Origin: Bradyrhizobium barranii subsp. barranii
GTDB taxonomy: Bacteria; Pseudomonadota; Alphaproteobacteria; Rhizobiales; Xanthobacteraceae
Length of the DNA stretch: 64,000 bases
Direction of reading: 5' to 3'
Assembly (NCBI RefSeq): GCF_017565645.3
Contig: NZ_CP086136.1
Coordinates: 5,067,501-5,131,500 of the forward strand
The notes under the pieces were generated by a model. The model saw only the letters and a list, made by a program, of their open reading frames with translations, did not search any database and was not told the origin of the DNA. The translations under genes and the position numbers were made by a program. This document shows positions 30,986-39,556 of this stretch, piece after piece. Position 1 is the first letter of the stretch. Each line of letters begins with the position of its first letter.

Positions 30986-31651
30986 TCAGCTGATCCGCAC
31001 GGAGAGCTCGACGTCTTCGGCGAAGGGCGTGGACATGTAGCCGCTTGCGGGCCTGCGTACGCGCGCGAGATAGTCGGGGCTGTCGTCGGCATTGTCGGCG
31101 ACGATGATCGCGCCCGGCTTGAGATGGCCTTCGACCAGATCCAGGATCTCCGGGTAGAGCGCCTTGGCGCCGTCGAGCAGCACGAGGTCGATCGTGTCGG
31201 GCAGATCGGCGCCGAGCGTCTTCAGCGCATCGCCCTCGCGGATTTCGACGAGATCGATCAGCCCACCAGCCGAAAGATTGTCCCGTGCCCGTGCCGCCTT
31301 GGACGGCTCGAACTCGCTGGTGATGAGACGGCCGCCGCCATTGTCGCGCAAGCCTGCGGCAAGGTGCAGGGTCGAGATGCCGAACGAGGTGCCGAACTCG
31401 ACGATCGCCTTGGCGCGCGAACTGCGCGCCAGCATGTAGAGCAGGTGACCCGTCTCGCGAGAGACCGCCAGCGGTGCGTCCTTCAAGCGTCCGTAGAGGT
31501 CGCGGTAATCGGTCTTGCTCCGCATCATCCGCGCCCGGTCTGCGTCGGACAAATCGGCGACGGCGGCGTGTGTTGCGCCCCTGGCTGCTTCGGCCTCGTC
31601 AAACAGGCGATCCAGCAGCGGCGCAAGCGTTGTGATGGTCGGGGTGGTCAT
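30986..31651 (-). CDS. SAM-dependent O-methyltransferase
   Basis: 221 residues from the ATG at 31651. Class I methyltransferase: motif I is IVEFGTSFGISTLHLAAGL, motif II GGRLITSEFEPSKAARARDN, the substrate/metal motif DLVLLDGAKALYPEILDL (Asp of the metal site), and KPGAIIVADNADDSPDY. The catechol/caffeoyl-CoA O-methyltransferase branch fits best, acting on catechol-like hydroxyls with a divalent metal. Divergent from a TetR regulator (31749), which probably controls it. Confidence 0.85.
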   Translation of the reverse strand: MTTPTITTLAPLLDRLFDEAEAARGATHAAVADLSDADRARMMRSKTDYRDLYGRLKDAPLAVSRETGHLLYMLARSSRAKAIVEFGTSFGISTLHLAAGLRDNGGGRLITSEFEPSKAARARDNLSAGGLIDLVEIREGDALKTLGADLPDTIDLVLLDGAKALYPEILDLVEGHLKPGAIIVADNADDSPDYLARVRRPASGYMSTPFAEDVELSVRIS

Positions 31652-31748
31652 TTGATGTCTCCGGAGTTCGCGAAGAAGCGCGTGCTTGCGCAGGGATTGA
31701 AATACGACTAATTCGTCGCATTTCCTATTCGCATTGCCCGAGCACGCC

Positions 31749-32381
31749 ATGGCCGACCGCCGAAGCCTTTCAATTTCCTCACGAAAACAGCCGCAACAGG
31801 CCCGATCGAGCGGGCTGGTGGCCGCGATTCTGGATGCCGCTGTTCAGGTCCTGGCCAAGGAGGGAGCGCAGCGTTTCACTACGGCGCGGGTGGCGGAGCG
31901 GGCCGGTGTGAGCGTCGGATCGCTCTACCAATATTTTCCGAACAAGGCGGCGATCCTGTTCCGCCTCCAGAGCGACGAGTGGCGGCGCACGAGCGAGCTG
32001 TTGCGCGGGATCCTCGCGGATGCGGCGAAGCCGCCACCGGCGCGGCTGCGCGCGCTGGTCCACGCCTTCATTCGTTCCGAGTGCGAGGAGGCCGCGATCC
32101 GCGTCGCACTCAGTGACGCTGCACCGCTGTATCGCGACGCGCCCGAGGCGCAGGACGCCCGGGCAGCCGGCGAGGGGATCGTCGCCGCGTTCATGCGGGA
32201 GGCGCTGCCGAAAGCCTCGGATGCGACGCGTATCCTTGCCGGCGAGCTGATCACGGCAACGCTGAGCGAGGTCGGCAAGAGTTTTTCGGAAGAGACGCGG
32301 AGCGAGACGGCGATCGCAGCCTATGCCGATGCCATGGCCGACATGTTCTGCGCCTATCTTGCGACGCTGGCGCGGCGCTGA
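31749..32381 (+). CDS. TetR-family regulator
   Basis: 210 residues from the ATG at 31749. Helix-turn-helix near 30-65 (KEGAQRFTTARVAERAGVSV, GSLYQYFPNKAAILFRLQSD), a textbook TetR recognition helix. The C-terminal domain (ARLRALVHAFIRSECEEAAI) resembles the AefR/TetR_C_17-like type. Divergent from the O-methyltransferase with about 97 bases between starts. The imperfect palindrome GACTAATTCGTC near 31706-31717 may be its site. Confidence 0.85.
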   Translation: MADRRSLSISSRKQPQQARSSGLVAAILDAAVQVLAKEGAQRFTTARVAERAGVSVGSLYQYFPNKAAILFRLQSDEWRRTSELLRGILADAAKPPPARLRALVHAFIRSECEEAAIRVALSDAAPLYRDAPEAQDARAAGEGIVAAFMREALPKASDATRILAGELITATLSEVGKSFSEETRSETAIAAYADAMADMFCAYLATLARR

Positions 32382-32488
32382 GGCATTGCCGACATCGGCG
32401 TTTGCGGGCCGATTGTTCTTCAGATCTTGCCGGCTCGTGGGTTAGCCTTCGCTCGCCGTTCCCTATTCGAGCCATTGAGACCCGTGCC

Positions 32489-33130
32489 ATGCATGTGCTT
32501 CGCCCCCAGTTTCGCATCGAGGAGCAGCGTGCGCTGGAATTTGCCGGGCAACGCGGCTTCGGCATGATCGTCGCGGCGGACGAGTACGGTCCGCGGGCCT
32601 CGCACGTGCCGTTCGTGCTGGGCGAGCGCGACGGGCAGGTGATCGTGCAGATCCATTTCACCGCCAAGAATCCGCTCGTTGCGCTTGCGGACGGCACGCG
32701 GCGCTTCCTGCTGATCGTTGCCGGCGACGACGCCTACATCTCCAACGACTGGTACTCTTCGCGCGACAATGTCTCGACCTGGCTCTACGAGGCCGTGCAC
32801 CTGTCGGGCGTGGCGCATCTGCGCGAACTGGACGAGAACCGCGGGCATGGCGATGCGCTGCTTGCGGTGTCCGAGGCGCGGTTGCCGAAGCAGCCCTGGG
32901 ATCTCGCGCAGATGGAGCCGGGCAAGCGCGAGAGCATGCTGGCTGCGATCCGGGTCGTCGATCTCGTGGTCGACACCGTCGAGGGGCAGGCCAAGCTCAA
33001 TCAGCACAAGAGCGATGCGGACCATGTCGCGATCGCCGACCGGCTGGCGCGGTCGGAGGAGACGGGGCACCGGCGGCTGGCGCGGAAGATGCGGGCGCTG
33101 CGGCCGGGGCTGGGGTATGAGATGCTCTAA
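32489..33130 (+). CDS. PaiB-like FMN-binding protein
   Basis: 213 residues from the ATG at 32489. Split-barrel flavin-binding fold of the PaiB family: MHVLRPQFRIEEQRALEFAG, SHVPFVLGERDGQVIVQIHF TAKNPL, VAGDDAYISNDWYSSRDNVS (the conserved YISPSWY-like motif), and late LVVDTVEGQAKLNQHKSDAD (the KxSQNK-like motif). PaiB in Bacillus is a negative regulator of sporulation and protease genes; in proteobacteria the role is unknown, and FMN binding is inferred. A single gene followed by a palindromic repeat. Confidence 0.87.
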   Translation: MHVLRPQFRIEEQRALEFAGQRGFGMIVAADEYGPRASHVPFVLGERDGQVIVQIHFTAKNPLVALADGTRRFLLIVAGDDAYISNDWYSSRDNVSTWLYEAVHLSGVAHLRELDENRGHGDALLAVSEARLPKQPWDLAQMEPGKRESMLAAIRVVDLVVDTVEGQAKLNQHKSDADHVAIADRLARSEETGHRRLARKMRALRPGLGYEML

Positions 33131-33134
33131 ACTT

Positions 33135-33218
33135 GTAGCCCGGATGGAGCGCAGCGTAATCCGGGATTCATGCCGCGATCTGAGAACCCCGGATTGCGCT
33201 TCGCTCCATCCGGGCTAC
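33135..33218. repeat. Complete palindromic extragenic repeat (GTAGCCCGGAT family)
   Basis: GTAGCCCGGATGGAGCGCAG at the left and GCTCCATCCGGGCTAC at the right. Here it lies between co-directional genes (PaiB-like and pdxY). Confidence 0.85.
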
Positions 33219-33274
33219 GCCAGCCGTTCCTGCTATGCTTGCTTCGCTCAGCATTTGATCTTACGGACCTCTCA

Positions 33275-34093
33275 ATGCTCGTCATCTCCATTCAAAGCCA
33301 GGTGGTCCACGGCCATGTCGGCAACAGCGCGGCCGCCTATGCCATGCAAGCGGAGGGCGTGAACGTCGCGGCGGTGCCGACGACGCTGCTGTCGAACCAT
33401 CCGCGTTATCCGACGTTGCGCGGGCGGGTGCTGGAGACCGAGCTCGTCGCCGATCTCCTGAAAGGCGTCGAGGAGCGCGACCTCGTCGACGAGGCCGCGG
33501 TGCTGGTCACCGGCTATCTCGGCTCGCCGGGCAACGCGGCTGTGATCGCCGACTTCGTCGAGCGGGCGCTGACGCGGAATTCGAAGCTGGTCTATCTCTG
33601 CGATCCCGTGATCGGCGATGACGGCCGCGTCTATGTTGCCGACGGCATTCTGGACGTGGTGCAGCACCGGCTGCTGCCGGCCGCCAACCTGACCACGCCG
33701 AACCAGTTCGAGCTCGAGCTGCTGTCGGGCGTCACGATCGCGGACACGCAGAGCCTGCGCACGGCCTGCGCGGCGCTGGCGGGGCAACGTCGCATCGATG
33801 TCGTCGCTACCGGCTGCACGCTCGCTGACACGGCAGAAGGGCAGGTGGAGACGATCCTGTGCGCCGACGGCCAGCTGTCGCGCTTTGCGACGCCGCGGTT
33901 GCCGATCCGCCCCTCAGGCACCGGCGATCTCCTTACCGGCCTGATTGCGGCGCATCTGGCCAAGGGCAAGGCGATGCAGGCGGCCGTACGGCTCGCGGTC
34001 GAAACCATCTTTGCGGTGCTGGTGCGCACGCAAGACGCAGGCACCGCCGAGATTCGCCTCGTACCGCTGCCGATCCCCGGGCGGAAGCCGTAA
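33275..34093 (+). CDS. pdxY: Pyridoxal kinase
   Basis: 272 residues from the ATG at 33275. Phosphorylates pyridoxal with ATP to pyridoxal 5'-phosphate in the cytoplasm (vitamin B6 salvage). Ribokinase-like fold: SIQSQVVHGHVGNSAAAYAM (substrate-binding N-terminus with HGHVGN), LVYLCDPVIGDDGRVYVADG (DPVxGD), TTPNQFELELLSGV, and the anion hole PSGTGDLLTGLIAAHL with catalytic Asp. The SGTGD motif and length fit PdxY rather than PdxK/ThiD. Confidence 0.93.
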   Translation: MLVISIQSQVVHGHVGNSAAAYAMQAEGVNVAAVPTTLLSNHPRYPTLRGRVLETELVADLLKGVEERDLVDEAAVLVTGYLGSPGNAAVIADFVERALTRNSKLVYLCDPVIGDDGRVYVADGILDVVQHRLLPAANLTTPNQFELELLSGVTIADTQSLRTACAALAGQRRIDVVATGCTLADTAEGQVETILCADGQLSRFATPRLPIRPSGTGDLLTGLIAAHLAKGKAMQAAVRLAVETIFAVLVRTQDAGTAEIRLVPLPIPGRKP

Positions 34094-34098
34094 CAGGG

Positions 34099-35421
34099 TC
34101 AGGTCGCGCGCTTGCCGGCCGATTGCGCCGACTTCTGCGGCTTGGCCAAACTCTTCTGCTCGCGTGCGGCGTGTGTCTTTCGCAGCTTTGCGTGGGCCGC
34201 GGCCCGCATCACCTTCTTGGACCTCACGTTGGTCGCTTCCTTGCGGTCTCCCGTGCCACGCTTCGAGATGTATTCCTGGCCGTCGACCGGGCCGACATGC
34301 GGCGGATCGCGGCCGAGATAGGGCCGGCCAATGCCGAATGCCTTGCCGTTGGCGTCAACCCACTTCCACAGGATTTCGGTCGAGACCCAGCGCTGCGCGC
34401 GGTTGTTGCCCTGGGTGCTGACGATGTCGGCCGCCATGCCGTGGCCGTAGCCACCGCGCGTGCTGCCGCCATGATAGGAGCGGTCGGAGGCGGCCTTCAG
34501 GCCGCTCGCGATCGACTGGCGGTAGTCGTCGCGGAACGCGCTGGTGATGCCCGGCGACAGGCCGGCGGCCTCGGCTGCGAGCAGCATGCGAAACAGCTTT
34601 CGCTTGAAGCTCTTGTCCATGCCGCCGATGACGTAATCCATCATCGGCATGCTGGCGCGCTCGGCCGCTTTCGGATCCTTCCAGCCAAAATCCTGATCGA
34701 CCAGCTTTGTGAAGCTGCGCATCACCGTGACCATCTTGCCCCTACGCTTGACGGTAACGGCGCGGCGGTCCTCGACCTTGATCGAGTCCTCCTTGGCCGT
34801 GCGCTGGTAGAGCGCCCAGAGGTAGCGGTCGATGCAGGCGTCCATGACAAAGCACTCATCGAGCACGGCGACGGTGTCGGCCGGCGGCGACGGCTTGCTC
34901 GCGGCAGGCGCTGGGCCGGTCGCGATCGCCGCGGGCGACAGCTCATCTGTCGTCACGATCTCGGTGGGATCGGCGGATGCGAGTTTGATCACGGGCTCCG
35001 GCGCCGGTGCGGCTTCTGCTGGTGCAGCCTCGCTGAGGACGGGCGCGGGTTCAGGCGAAATCTGTAGCGCCGGCGGCGCTTCCGCCGGCAAGATCAGCGC
35101 CGAATCGGCCGAGGCGAGCTTGATGACGGCGGCGGGCATCTCGGCTGTTGCGGCCTCGGGGGCCGGATCCGGATTCGGTGTCGCAGCGACAGCGGCCGCG
35201 ATATCGGCGGTCAGGGCGACGCCATCCTCGATGGCCGCAGCATGCGGGACGTCGGCGAGCTCGAGCCGGCCAAGATCTTTCGCGCGCGACACGGCGGAAG
35301 CATTGGCGCTGCTTTTCTCGATGAGGGCCGGAGCGTAGGCGGACAGGGAGAGCGCCAGCCAGCCGGCGAGAACGGCCGAGGGGCACGAGACCGCCACCAG
35401 AAGAGACTGCCGATCATTCAT
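34099..35421 (-). CDS. Envelope protein with C-terminal M15/VanY-like peptidase domain
   Basis: 440 residues from the ATG at 35421. N-terminal membrane anchor (LLVAVSCPSAVLAGWLALSL), then a long Ala/Pro/Glu-rich region (about 50-200). The C-terminal domain (about 230-390) has YHGGSTRGGYGHGMAADIVS with His327 and Asp332 and PPHVGPVDGQEY with His375, the SxHxxGxAxD...H zinc pattern of D-Ala-D-Ala carboxypeptidases (M15). It probably trims peptidoglycan in the periplasm. The Lys/Arg-rich tail (about the last 40 residues) may bind wall or nucleic acid. Convergent with pdxY. Confidence 0.78.
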   Translation of the reverse strand: MNDRQSLLVAVSCPSAVLAGWLALSLSAYAPALIEKSSANASAVSRAKDLGRLELADVPHAAAIEDGVALTADIAAAVAATPNPDPAPEAATAEMPAAVIKLASADSALILPAEAPPALQISPEPAPVLSEAAPAEAAPAPEPVIKLASADPTEIVTTDELSPAAIATGPAPAASKPSPPADTVAVLDECFVMDACIDRYLWALYQRTAKEDSIKVEDRRAVTVKRRGKMVTVMRSFTKLVDQDFGWKDPKAAERASMPMMDYVIGGMDKSFKRKLFRMLLAAEAAGLSPGITSAFRDDYRQSIASGLKAASDRSYHGGSTRGGYGHGMAADIVSTQGNNRAQRWVSTEILWKWVDANGKAFGIGRPYLGRDPPHVGPVDGQEYISKRGTGDRKEATNVRSKKVMRAAAHAKLRKTHAAREQKSLAKPQKSAQSAGKRAT

Positions 35422-35720
35422 GATCCCTGCCTCCAAACGGTTCTGTTCGAACCAATCTTGCACAGCCAGGCACGCGACGCGTCAATTGTTCGGGGGATGG
35501 TGTGGCGGCGCAATGGCGCAAATAGGCGAAATGGGGCTTTTCGGGCGGGTGTTGCCGAGGTGCAACGCGAGTTCCCTGCGGTTTAGGGCGGCAAGTGGCT
35601 GAAAAGCAGCAGCCATTCATTGTCATCAAATTGAAGGGATTGAATTTACTCAATCTTGGATTGCGACTTGGTATCTCTCCTGTGCCGGCAACGTGCGGTA
35701 GAGTTGGAAGGATGCGAGTT

Positions 35721-35891
35721 GTGAAATTGAAATGCCTGTTGATCGAATTTGCCGCCGATGAATCCGGCGCGACCGCGATCGAGTACGGTCTGATTGCAGC
35801 CGGTATCGCGCTGGCGATCATCGAGATCATCTATGCGCTCGGCACCAATCTCGTCGCAAAGCTGCAATCGCTGGCGACGGCGTTGAAATAA
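35721..35891 (+). CDS. Flp/Fap-type pilin
   Basis: 56 residues from a GTG at 35721, chosen because GGAAGG (35706-35711) abuts the ATG at 35712 but sits nine bases before the GTG. Sequence FAADESGATAIEYGLIAAGI: the Flp prepilin motif with cleavage before/after the Gly-Ala and Glu-Tyr pair (E-Y) in the hydrophobic helix, followed by ALAIIEIIYALGTNL. It would be processed by a CpaA/TadV prepilin peptidase and assembled by a tad system. No tad/cpa genes are next to it, so this is a solitary pilin gene. Confidence 0.88.
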   Translation: MKLKCLLIEFAADESGATAIEYGLIAAGIALAIIEIIYALGTNLVAKLQSLATALK

Positions 35892-35996
35892 GCCGCGTGG
35901 ACGGGGGGGGCATGTGCTCGGTGCCTGACCGCCGCCCATAAAAGCGTCATGTCGCGTCCGGCGGGGCTTCGACCAAGCGCTTGTGCGCATTAAACA

Positions 35997-36053
35997 TATT
36001 GCCATGCAGCGCGCGCGTTGTTGCAATGCAACAGAGCATGTCGCAATGCAGCA
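35997..36053. promoter_or_regulatory. Array of three operator-like 15-mers upstream of a secreted-protein gene
   Basis: Centre copy TGTTGCAATGCAACA (36019-36033) is a perfect 7-bp-arm palindrome. Flanking copies are TATTGCCATGCAGCG (35997-36011) and TGTCGCAATGCAGCA (36039-36053). Spacing between copies is 22 and 20 bases, about two helical turns. The TGC-N3-GCA core resembles the motif I recall for PhaR in Bradyrhizobium. Confidence 0.55.
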
Positions 36054-36100
36054 AAACGCGCTTAAATGTGCTCCGAACCTTCCACTCAGGAGCATCACCA

Positions 36101-36355
36101 ATGAACAAGAAGACTCTGTCGATCGCCGCCGCCATCCTGACGATCGCGGGCAGCACTGCGGCCTTCGCCGCCGAGCTGCCGACCTATGAGGCCAACGGTT
36201 TTCCGGTCTCCCCCCTGCAGGTGCGCGTGATTGGTGCAGCGCATGTCGAGCAGCAGGCAACCGTGCCGACCACGGTCGCTTCGGTCCACCAGGCCGGCGT
36301 GCTGACGCCGCGCAAGGTCAAGACCGAGGATGTCACGACGGGTACGGCCCGCTGA
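36101..36355 (+). CDS. Small secreted protein under the 15-mer array
   Basis: 84 residues. Sec signal peptide MNKKTLSIAAAILTIAGSTA with cleavage after AFA (about 23). The mature part starts ELPTYEANGFPVSPLQVRVI and contains HVEQQATVPTTVASVHQAGV. No cysteines, no known domain. Three operator-like repeats end 48 bases before the start codon, and two hairpins follow the gene, so it is a compact, strongly controlled single-gene unit. Probably periplasmic; function unknown. Confidence 0.75.
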   Translation: MNKKTLSIAAAILTIAGSTAAFAAELPTYEANGFPVSPLQVRVIGAAHVEQQATVPTTVASVHQAGVLTPRKVKTEDVTTGTAR

Positions 36356-36379
36356 TCTCAATCGCTTGAAGACATGAAA

Positions 36380-36443
36380 CAGGCTCGTCTCCTCCCGAGC
36401 CTGCATGGACCGCGTTCCCTTTCAGGAGCGCGGTCATTTTTTT
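36380..36443 (+). terminator. Double hairpin terminator
   Basis: CAGGCTCG (36380-36387) with CGAGCCTG (36396-36403), then GACCGCG...CGCGGTC (36408-36435) followed by ATTTTTTT. Ends the secreted-protein gene at 36355. Confidence 0.85.
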
Positions 36444-36638
36444 GAGACGCGAGCCACGTTCTGGCGCGGCCGTGCGCGGGTTGAGAAAGTTGCGGCAAGA
36501 AAAACCGCCGTCGCGCGCCGATTGTGGACGGCCGTTCAAGACGCGTGTGATCTCTTTAATAGTTACTTTGCAGATCGCGGCGCCTGATGCGGGCGCCGCT
36601 TAGTGGCGGCCAAAAACCGTTTTCATAATGGAGCCGTC

Positions 36639-36785
36639 ATGCCCGTTGCGCAAAAAGCAGTTATTGCCACCACCTCGCCGCGCGCGTTCATTCTCAGACA
36701 TATTGCATTGTTCGCAGCCGCCGCGCTGTTCGTGTTCGTGCTGAGCCTGACCTATGGGCTCGATCTCAGCCCCGGATTTTTCTGA
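36639..36785 (+). CDS. Small single-pass membrane protein
   Basis: 48 residues from the ATG at 36639 (GGAG upstream). Polar N-terminus (MPVAQKAVIATTSPRAFILR) then one membrane helix HIALFAAAALFVFVLSLTYG and a short tail. No family recognised. Its 3' end overlaps the 3' end of the convergent Ada-type gene by 34 bases. Confidence 0.6.
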   Translation: MPVAQKAVIATTSPRAFILRHIALFAAAALFVFVLSLTYGLDLSPGFF

Positions 36786-37375
36786 GCGAACTTGCGCAGC
36801 TCGATTCGGGCTACGCATGCTCTCGATGAGCGCAGACTGGACGGCGATCTTCCATAGAGCTCGGCGAACGCGGCGTTGAATCTCCGCAGGCTGCCGAAGC
36901 CGGCCTGAAACGCGATGTCGGTCATGGTGCGTTCGCCGCCATCGAGCAGGCGTTTTGCGCGCTGGACGCGCAGCGTCTTGGCAAGCTGCTGCGGCGTCGC
37001 GCCGACATGCCGCTCGAACAAGCGCGCCAGGTGACGCGAGGAGATGCCGAGCCGCATCGCGAGCGTCACCACCGAATCTTCATCGAGCGCGCCCTCGTTG
37101 ATCAGCTTCACCGCGCGCGCGACCGTCGAACGCGTGCCGTTCCAGGCCGGGCAGAACGGTGCGGTTTCGGGACGGCAGCGCAGGCAGGGCCGGAAGCCAG
37201 AGGCTTCGGCCGCGGCCGCCGTCGGGTAATAGACGACGTTGCGCGTCAGCGGCTGCTTGGCCGGACAGACCGGGCGGCAATAGATGCCCGTGGTCTTCAC
37301 CGCCGTGAAGAAGCGGCCGTCATAGCGGGGATCCCTGCGCAGGCGCGCGGCGTTGCAGTCGTCAAAACTCAGCAT
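36752..37375 (-). CDS. Ada-type methylphosphotriester-sensing AraC regulator
   Basis: 207 residues from the ATG at 37375 (37393 is an alternative). The N-terminal Ada zinc-binding domain has Cys33, Cys37, Cys64 and Cys67 (IYCRPVCPAK, FRPCLRCRPE); in Ada one of these cysteines takes the methyl group from DNA phosphotriesters. The C-terminal AraC double helix-turn-helix follows (SVVTLAMRLGISSRHLARLF, MTDIAFQAGFGSLRRFNAAF). The O6-methylguanine methyltransferase and AlkA-type glycosylase domains of longer Ada proteins are missing, so this is an AdaA-like sensor/activator. Its target repair genes are not visible nearby. Confidence 0.9.
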   Translation of the reverse strand: MLSFDDCNAARLRRDPRYDGRFFTAVKTTGIYCRPVCPAKQPLTRNVVYYPTAAAAEASGFRPCLRCRPETAPFCPAWNGTRSTVARAVKLINEGALDEDSVVTLAMRLGISSRHLARLFERHVGATPQQLAKTLRVQRAKRLLDGGERTMTDIAFQAGFGSLRRFNAAFAELYGRSPSSLRSSRACVARIELRKFAQKNPGLRSSP

Positions 37376-37515
37376 GGCCGGATGATAGCGCATGCCCGCG
37401 CGGGCGGAAGGGCCGCGGGATGACCGAGTCCGATTGTGGCGAGCCGCAACGCGCATGGCGGCCTAGAAGGCGGCCCTCGATGCAAGCCCCCTCAATGCCA
37501 GTTCTGGAGCGCGCC

Positions 37516-37932
37516 GTGACCAGCCCGAAAGACATCGTCCTCAACGCCTGGAAGACCTTTTCGTCGCGCGATGCCGGCCGCATCGCCGCACTGTTCACCG
37601 ACGATGCCGAATGGATCGCGCCGAAGGGCAACGCCACCGCCGTCGCGCTCGATCACACCGATCACATGGTGGGCGCGCAAGCGATTGCGCGTTTCATCGC
37701 GCAGGAGATGCACAGGATGTTTTCCGCGGTCGATATCGCCGTTCGCGGCGTCTACGCCGACGGCGATGTCGTGATCGTGGAAGAGCGGATGCGTGCCACG
37801 CTCCCTGGCGGCAAGCCCTACGAGAACGACTATTGCTTCGTGTTCACGGTGGCCGGGGACCACATTCGCGAGGTCCGGGAATACATGGACACGCGCAAGG
37901 GATGGCGGATGGTGTTCGGCGAGGAGGCATGA
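37516..37932 (+). CDS. SnoaL-like/NTF2-fold protein
   Basis: 138 residues from a GTG at 37516, chosen for the GGAG six bases upstream; ATGs at 37480 and 37495 are alternatives. Pattern KDIVLNAWKTFSSRDAGRIA, ALFTDDAEWIAPKGN, IARFIAQEMHRMF, VIVEERMRATLPGGKPYEND, FTVAGDHIREVREYMDTRKG is typical of SnoaL-like NTF2-fold proteins with a small-molecule pocket. Members are isomerases, hydrolases or of unknown role; the reaction cannot be told. Confidence 0.82.
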   Translation: MTSPKDIVLNAWKTFSSRDAGRIAALFTDDAEWIAPKGNATAVALDHTDHMVGAQAIARFIAQEMHRMFSAVDIAVRGVYADGDVVIVEERMRATLPGGKPYENDYCFVFTVAGDHIREVREYMDTRKGWRMVFGEEA

Positions 37933-38008
37933 TGGTTGGGCTACGCTGCGTGCCAGACCTGCAACGGCGTGGGTTGAGGCGGCTCACGCGCTGACATAAG
38001 GCTTCCCC

Positions 38009-38929
38009 ATGGATCAGCGAACGAGCGGCGCTGACGCTCTCATTCAGAAGAACGATGCGGCGCCGGCGTTGCTCGGCGTCGTCTGCGGCCTGTCGGCTGC
38101 GCTGTTCTGGGCGCTGGGCTTTGCCGGCACGCGGCACGGCCTCAAGGTCGGTTTCACCCCGGTCGATCTGCTCGTGCATCGCTATGTCTGGTCGGGCATC
38201 GCGTTCCTGCCGCTGGTCGCGCGCGCCGGCATCGGTGATCTCTGCGGCATCGGCTGGGGCAGGGGCCTTGTGCTGATGGTGCTCGGCGGTCCCGTGATGT
38301 CGCTGATCTCCTACACCGGATTCCTGTTCGTGCCGCTCGGCCACGGCAGCGTGATCCAGCCCTCCTGCGCGACGCTCGGCGGCCTCCTGCTCGCGGCAGT
38401 CGTGCTGAAGGAGCACATCTCCGCTTCGCGCCTTGCCGGCGCCCTGGTCATCGTCGGCGGCCTCTGCGTGATCGGCGCGGAATCGATCGGCCATATCGGG
38501 TCCGATGGTGTGCTCGGCGATCTGACCTTCGTGCTCACCGGATTCATGTTCGCCGGTTTTGGCGCGCTGCTGCGGCACTGGCGCGTCTCCGCCGTGTCGG
38601 CCGCGCTCGTCATCAACGTGCTGTCGCTGCTGCTGTTGCCGATCTATCTCGCCACCGTCGGTCTCGCCCATGTCGCGGCGATCGGCGTGACCGAGAATGC
38701 GATTCAGGCGCTGGCGCAGGGCGTGCTCGCCGGCCCCGCCGCGCTTTATCTGTTCGCCGTCTCGGTCCAGCGCCTCGGCGTCGCCCGCGCCGCCGTGATC
38801 CCGGCCTGCGTGCCGGCGCTGACGCTCCTGGTCGGCTGGCTGCTGCTCGGCGAGCCGCCGACGATGTTGCAGGTGGCGGGCCTGGTCACGGTGCTGTGCG
38901 GGTTTTATCTGGCGCAGCGGCAGCGGTGA
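38009..38929 (+). CDS. EamA-family (DMT) transporter
   Basis: 306 residues with about ten membrane helices in two EamA repeats (for example ALLGVVCGLSAALFWALGFA and VLGDLTFVLTGFMFAGFGAL). The repeat ends ALTLLVGWLLLGEPPTMLQV and VAGLVTVLCGFYLAQRQR are characteristic. Drug/metabolite exporters of the inner membrane; the substrate is unknown. Monocistronic, next to a VOC protein with a palindromic-repeat remnant (38961-38993) between. Confidence 0.88.
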   Translation: MDQRTSGADALIQKNDAAPALLGVVCGLSAALFWALGFAGTRHGLKVGFTPVDLLVHRYVWSGIAFLPLVARAGIGDLCGIGWGRGLVLMVLGGPVMSLISYTGFLFVPLGHGSVIQPSCATLGGLLLAAVVLKEHISASRLAGALVIVGGLCVIGAESIGHIGSDGVLGDLTFVLTGFMFAGFGALLRHWRVSAVSAALVINVLSLLLLPIYLATVGLAHVAAIGVTENAIQALAQGVLAGPAALYLFAVSVQRLGVARAAVIPACVPALTLLVGWLLLGEPPTMLQVAGLVTVLCGFYLAQRQR

Positions 38930-39002
38930 TCGCATAGCGCGACCGGAGGTGCGGCAACATTCCGGATTATGCGTCCGCTCCGTCCGGGTTACGCTGCCCG
39001 TC

Positions 39003-39404
39003 ATGACCATCCTGCTCAACATCGACGTTCCCGACGCAGCGCAAGCGACCACCTTCTACACCGCCGCCTTCGGCCTCACGGTCGGCCGCCGCTTCGGCAC
39101 CGACTTCGTCGAGCTGCTGGGCTGGCCGGCGCCGGTGTATCTTCTGACCAAGCAGGCCGGCACACCGGGCGCGGGCAGCGACCGCCGGCGCTACGAGCGG
39201 CACTGGACGCCGCTGCATATCGACGTCGTCGTCGACGATGTCGATGCCGCCGTCGCGCGCGCACTTGCCGCCGGTGCGATCCTCGAGGCGCCCGCGCGCG
39301 ATGCGTCCTATGGCCGGATCGCGATGCTGGCCGATCCGTTCGGGCACGGGTTTTGTCTGCTGGCATTCAGCGCGAAAGGGTATGACGCGCTGCTGGAGGA
39401 ATAG
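39003..39404 (+). CDS. VOC-family (glyoxalase-like) protein
   Basis: 133 residues from the ATG at 39003. Two beta-alpha-beta-beta-beta units: MTILLNIDVPDAAQATTFYT, GRRFGTDFVELLGWPAPVYL and HWTPLHIDVVVDDVDAAVAR, IAMLADPFGHGFCLLAF. His in LHIDVVVDD and the ADPFGH segment are at metal-site positions. Members include glyoxalases, dioxygenases and antibiotic-binding proteins; nothing specifies which here. Its 3' end lies 20 bases from the phnA remnant. Confidence 0.82.
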   Translation: MTILLNIDVPDAAQATTFYTAAFGLTVGRRFGTDFVELLGWPAPVYLLTKQAGTPGAGSDRRRYERHWTPLHIDVVVDDVDAAVARALAAGAILEAPARDASYGRIAMLADPFGHGFCLLAFSAKGYDALLEE

Positions 39405-39424
39405 CTCGAGCGGACGCGGGCGGC

Positions 39425-39556
39425 TCAGGCCTTCTTCACGAACTCCGATTTCAAATTCATCGCGCCGATGCCGTCGATCTTGCAGGCGATGTTGTGGCCG
39501 TCGGTGGCGTCCTGGAGGCGGATGTTCCTGACCTTGGTGCGGCCCTTGACGACCGA
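39425..39556 (-). pseudogene. phnA: 3' fragment of phnA, separated by IS256
   Basis: Minus strand from the target duplication: [20 protein letters not shown], then [23 protein letters not shown] and a TGA at 39425-39427. It is the C-terminal half of a PhnA-type zinc-ribbon protein. Joining it to the 5' part at 40956-41183 across one copy of the 9-bp duplication restores a continuous frame. Confidence 0.9.
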
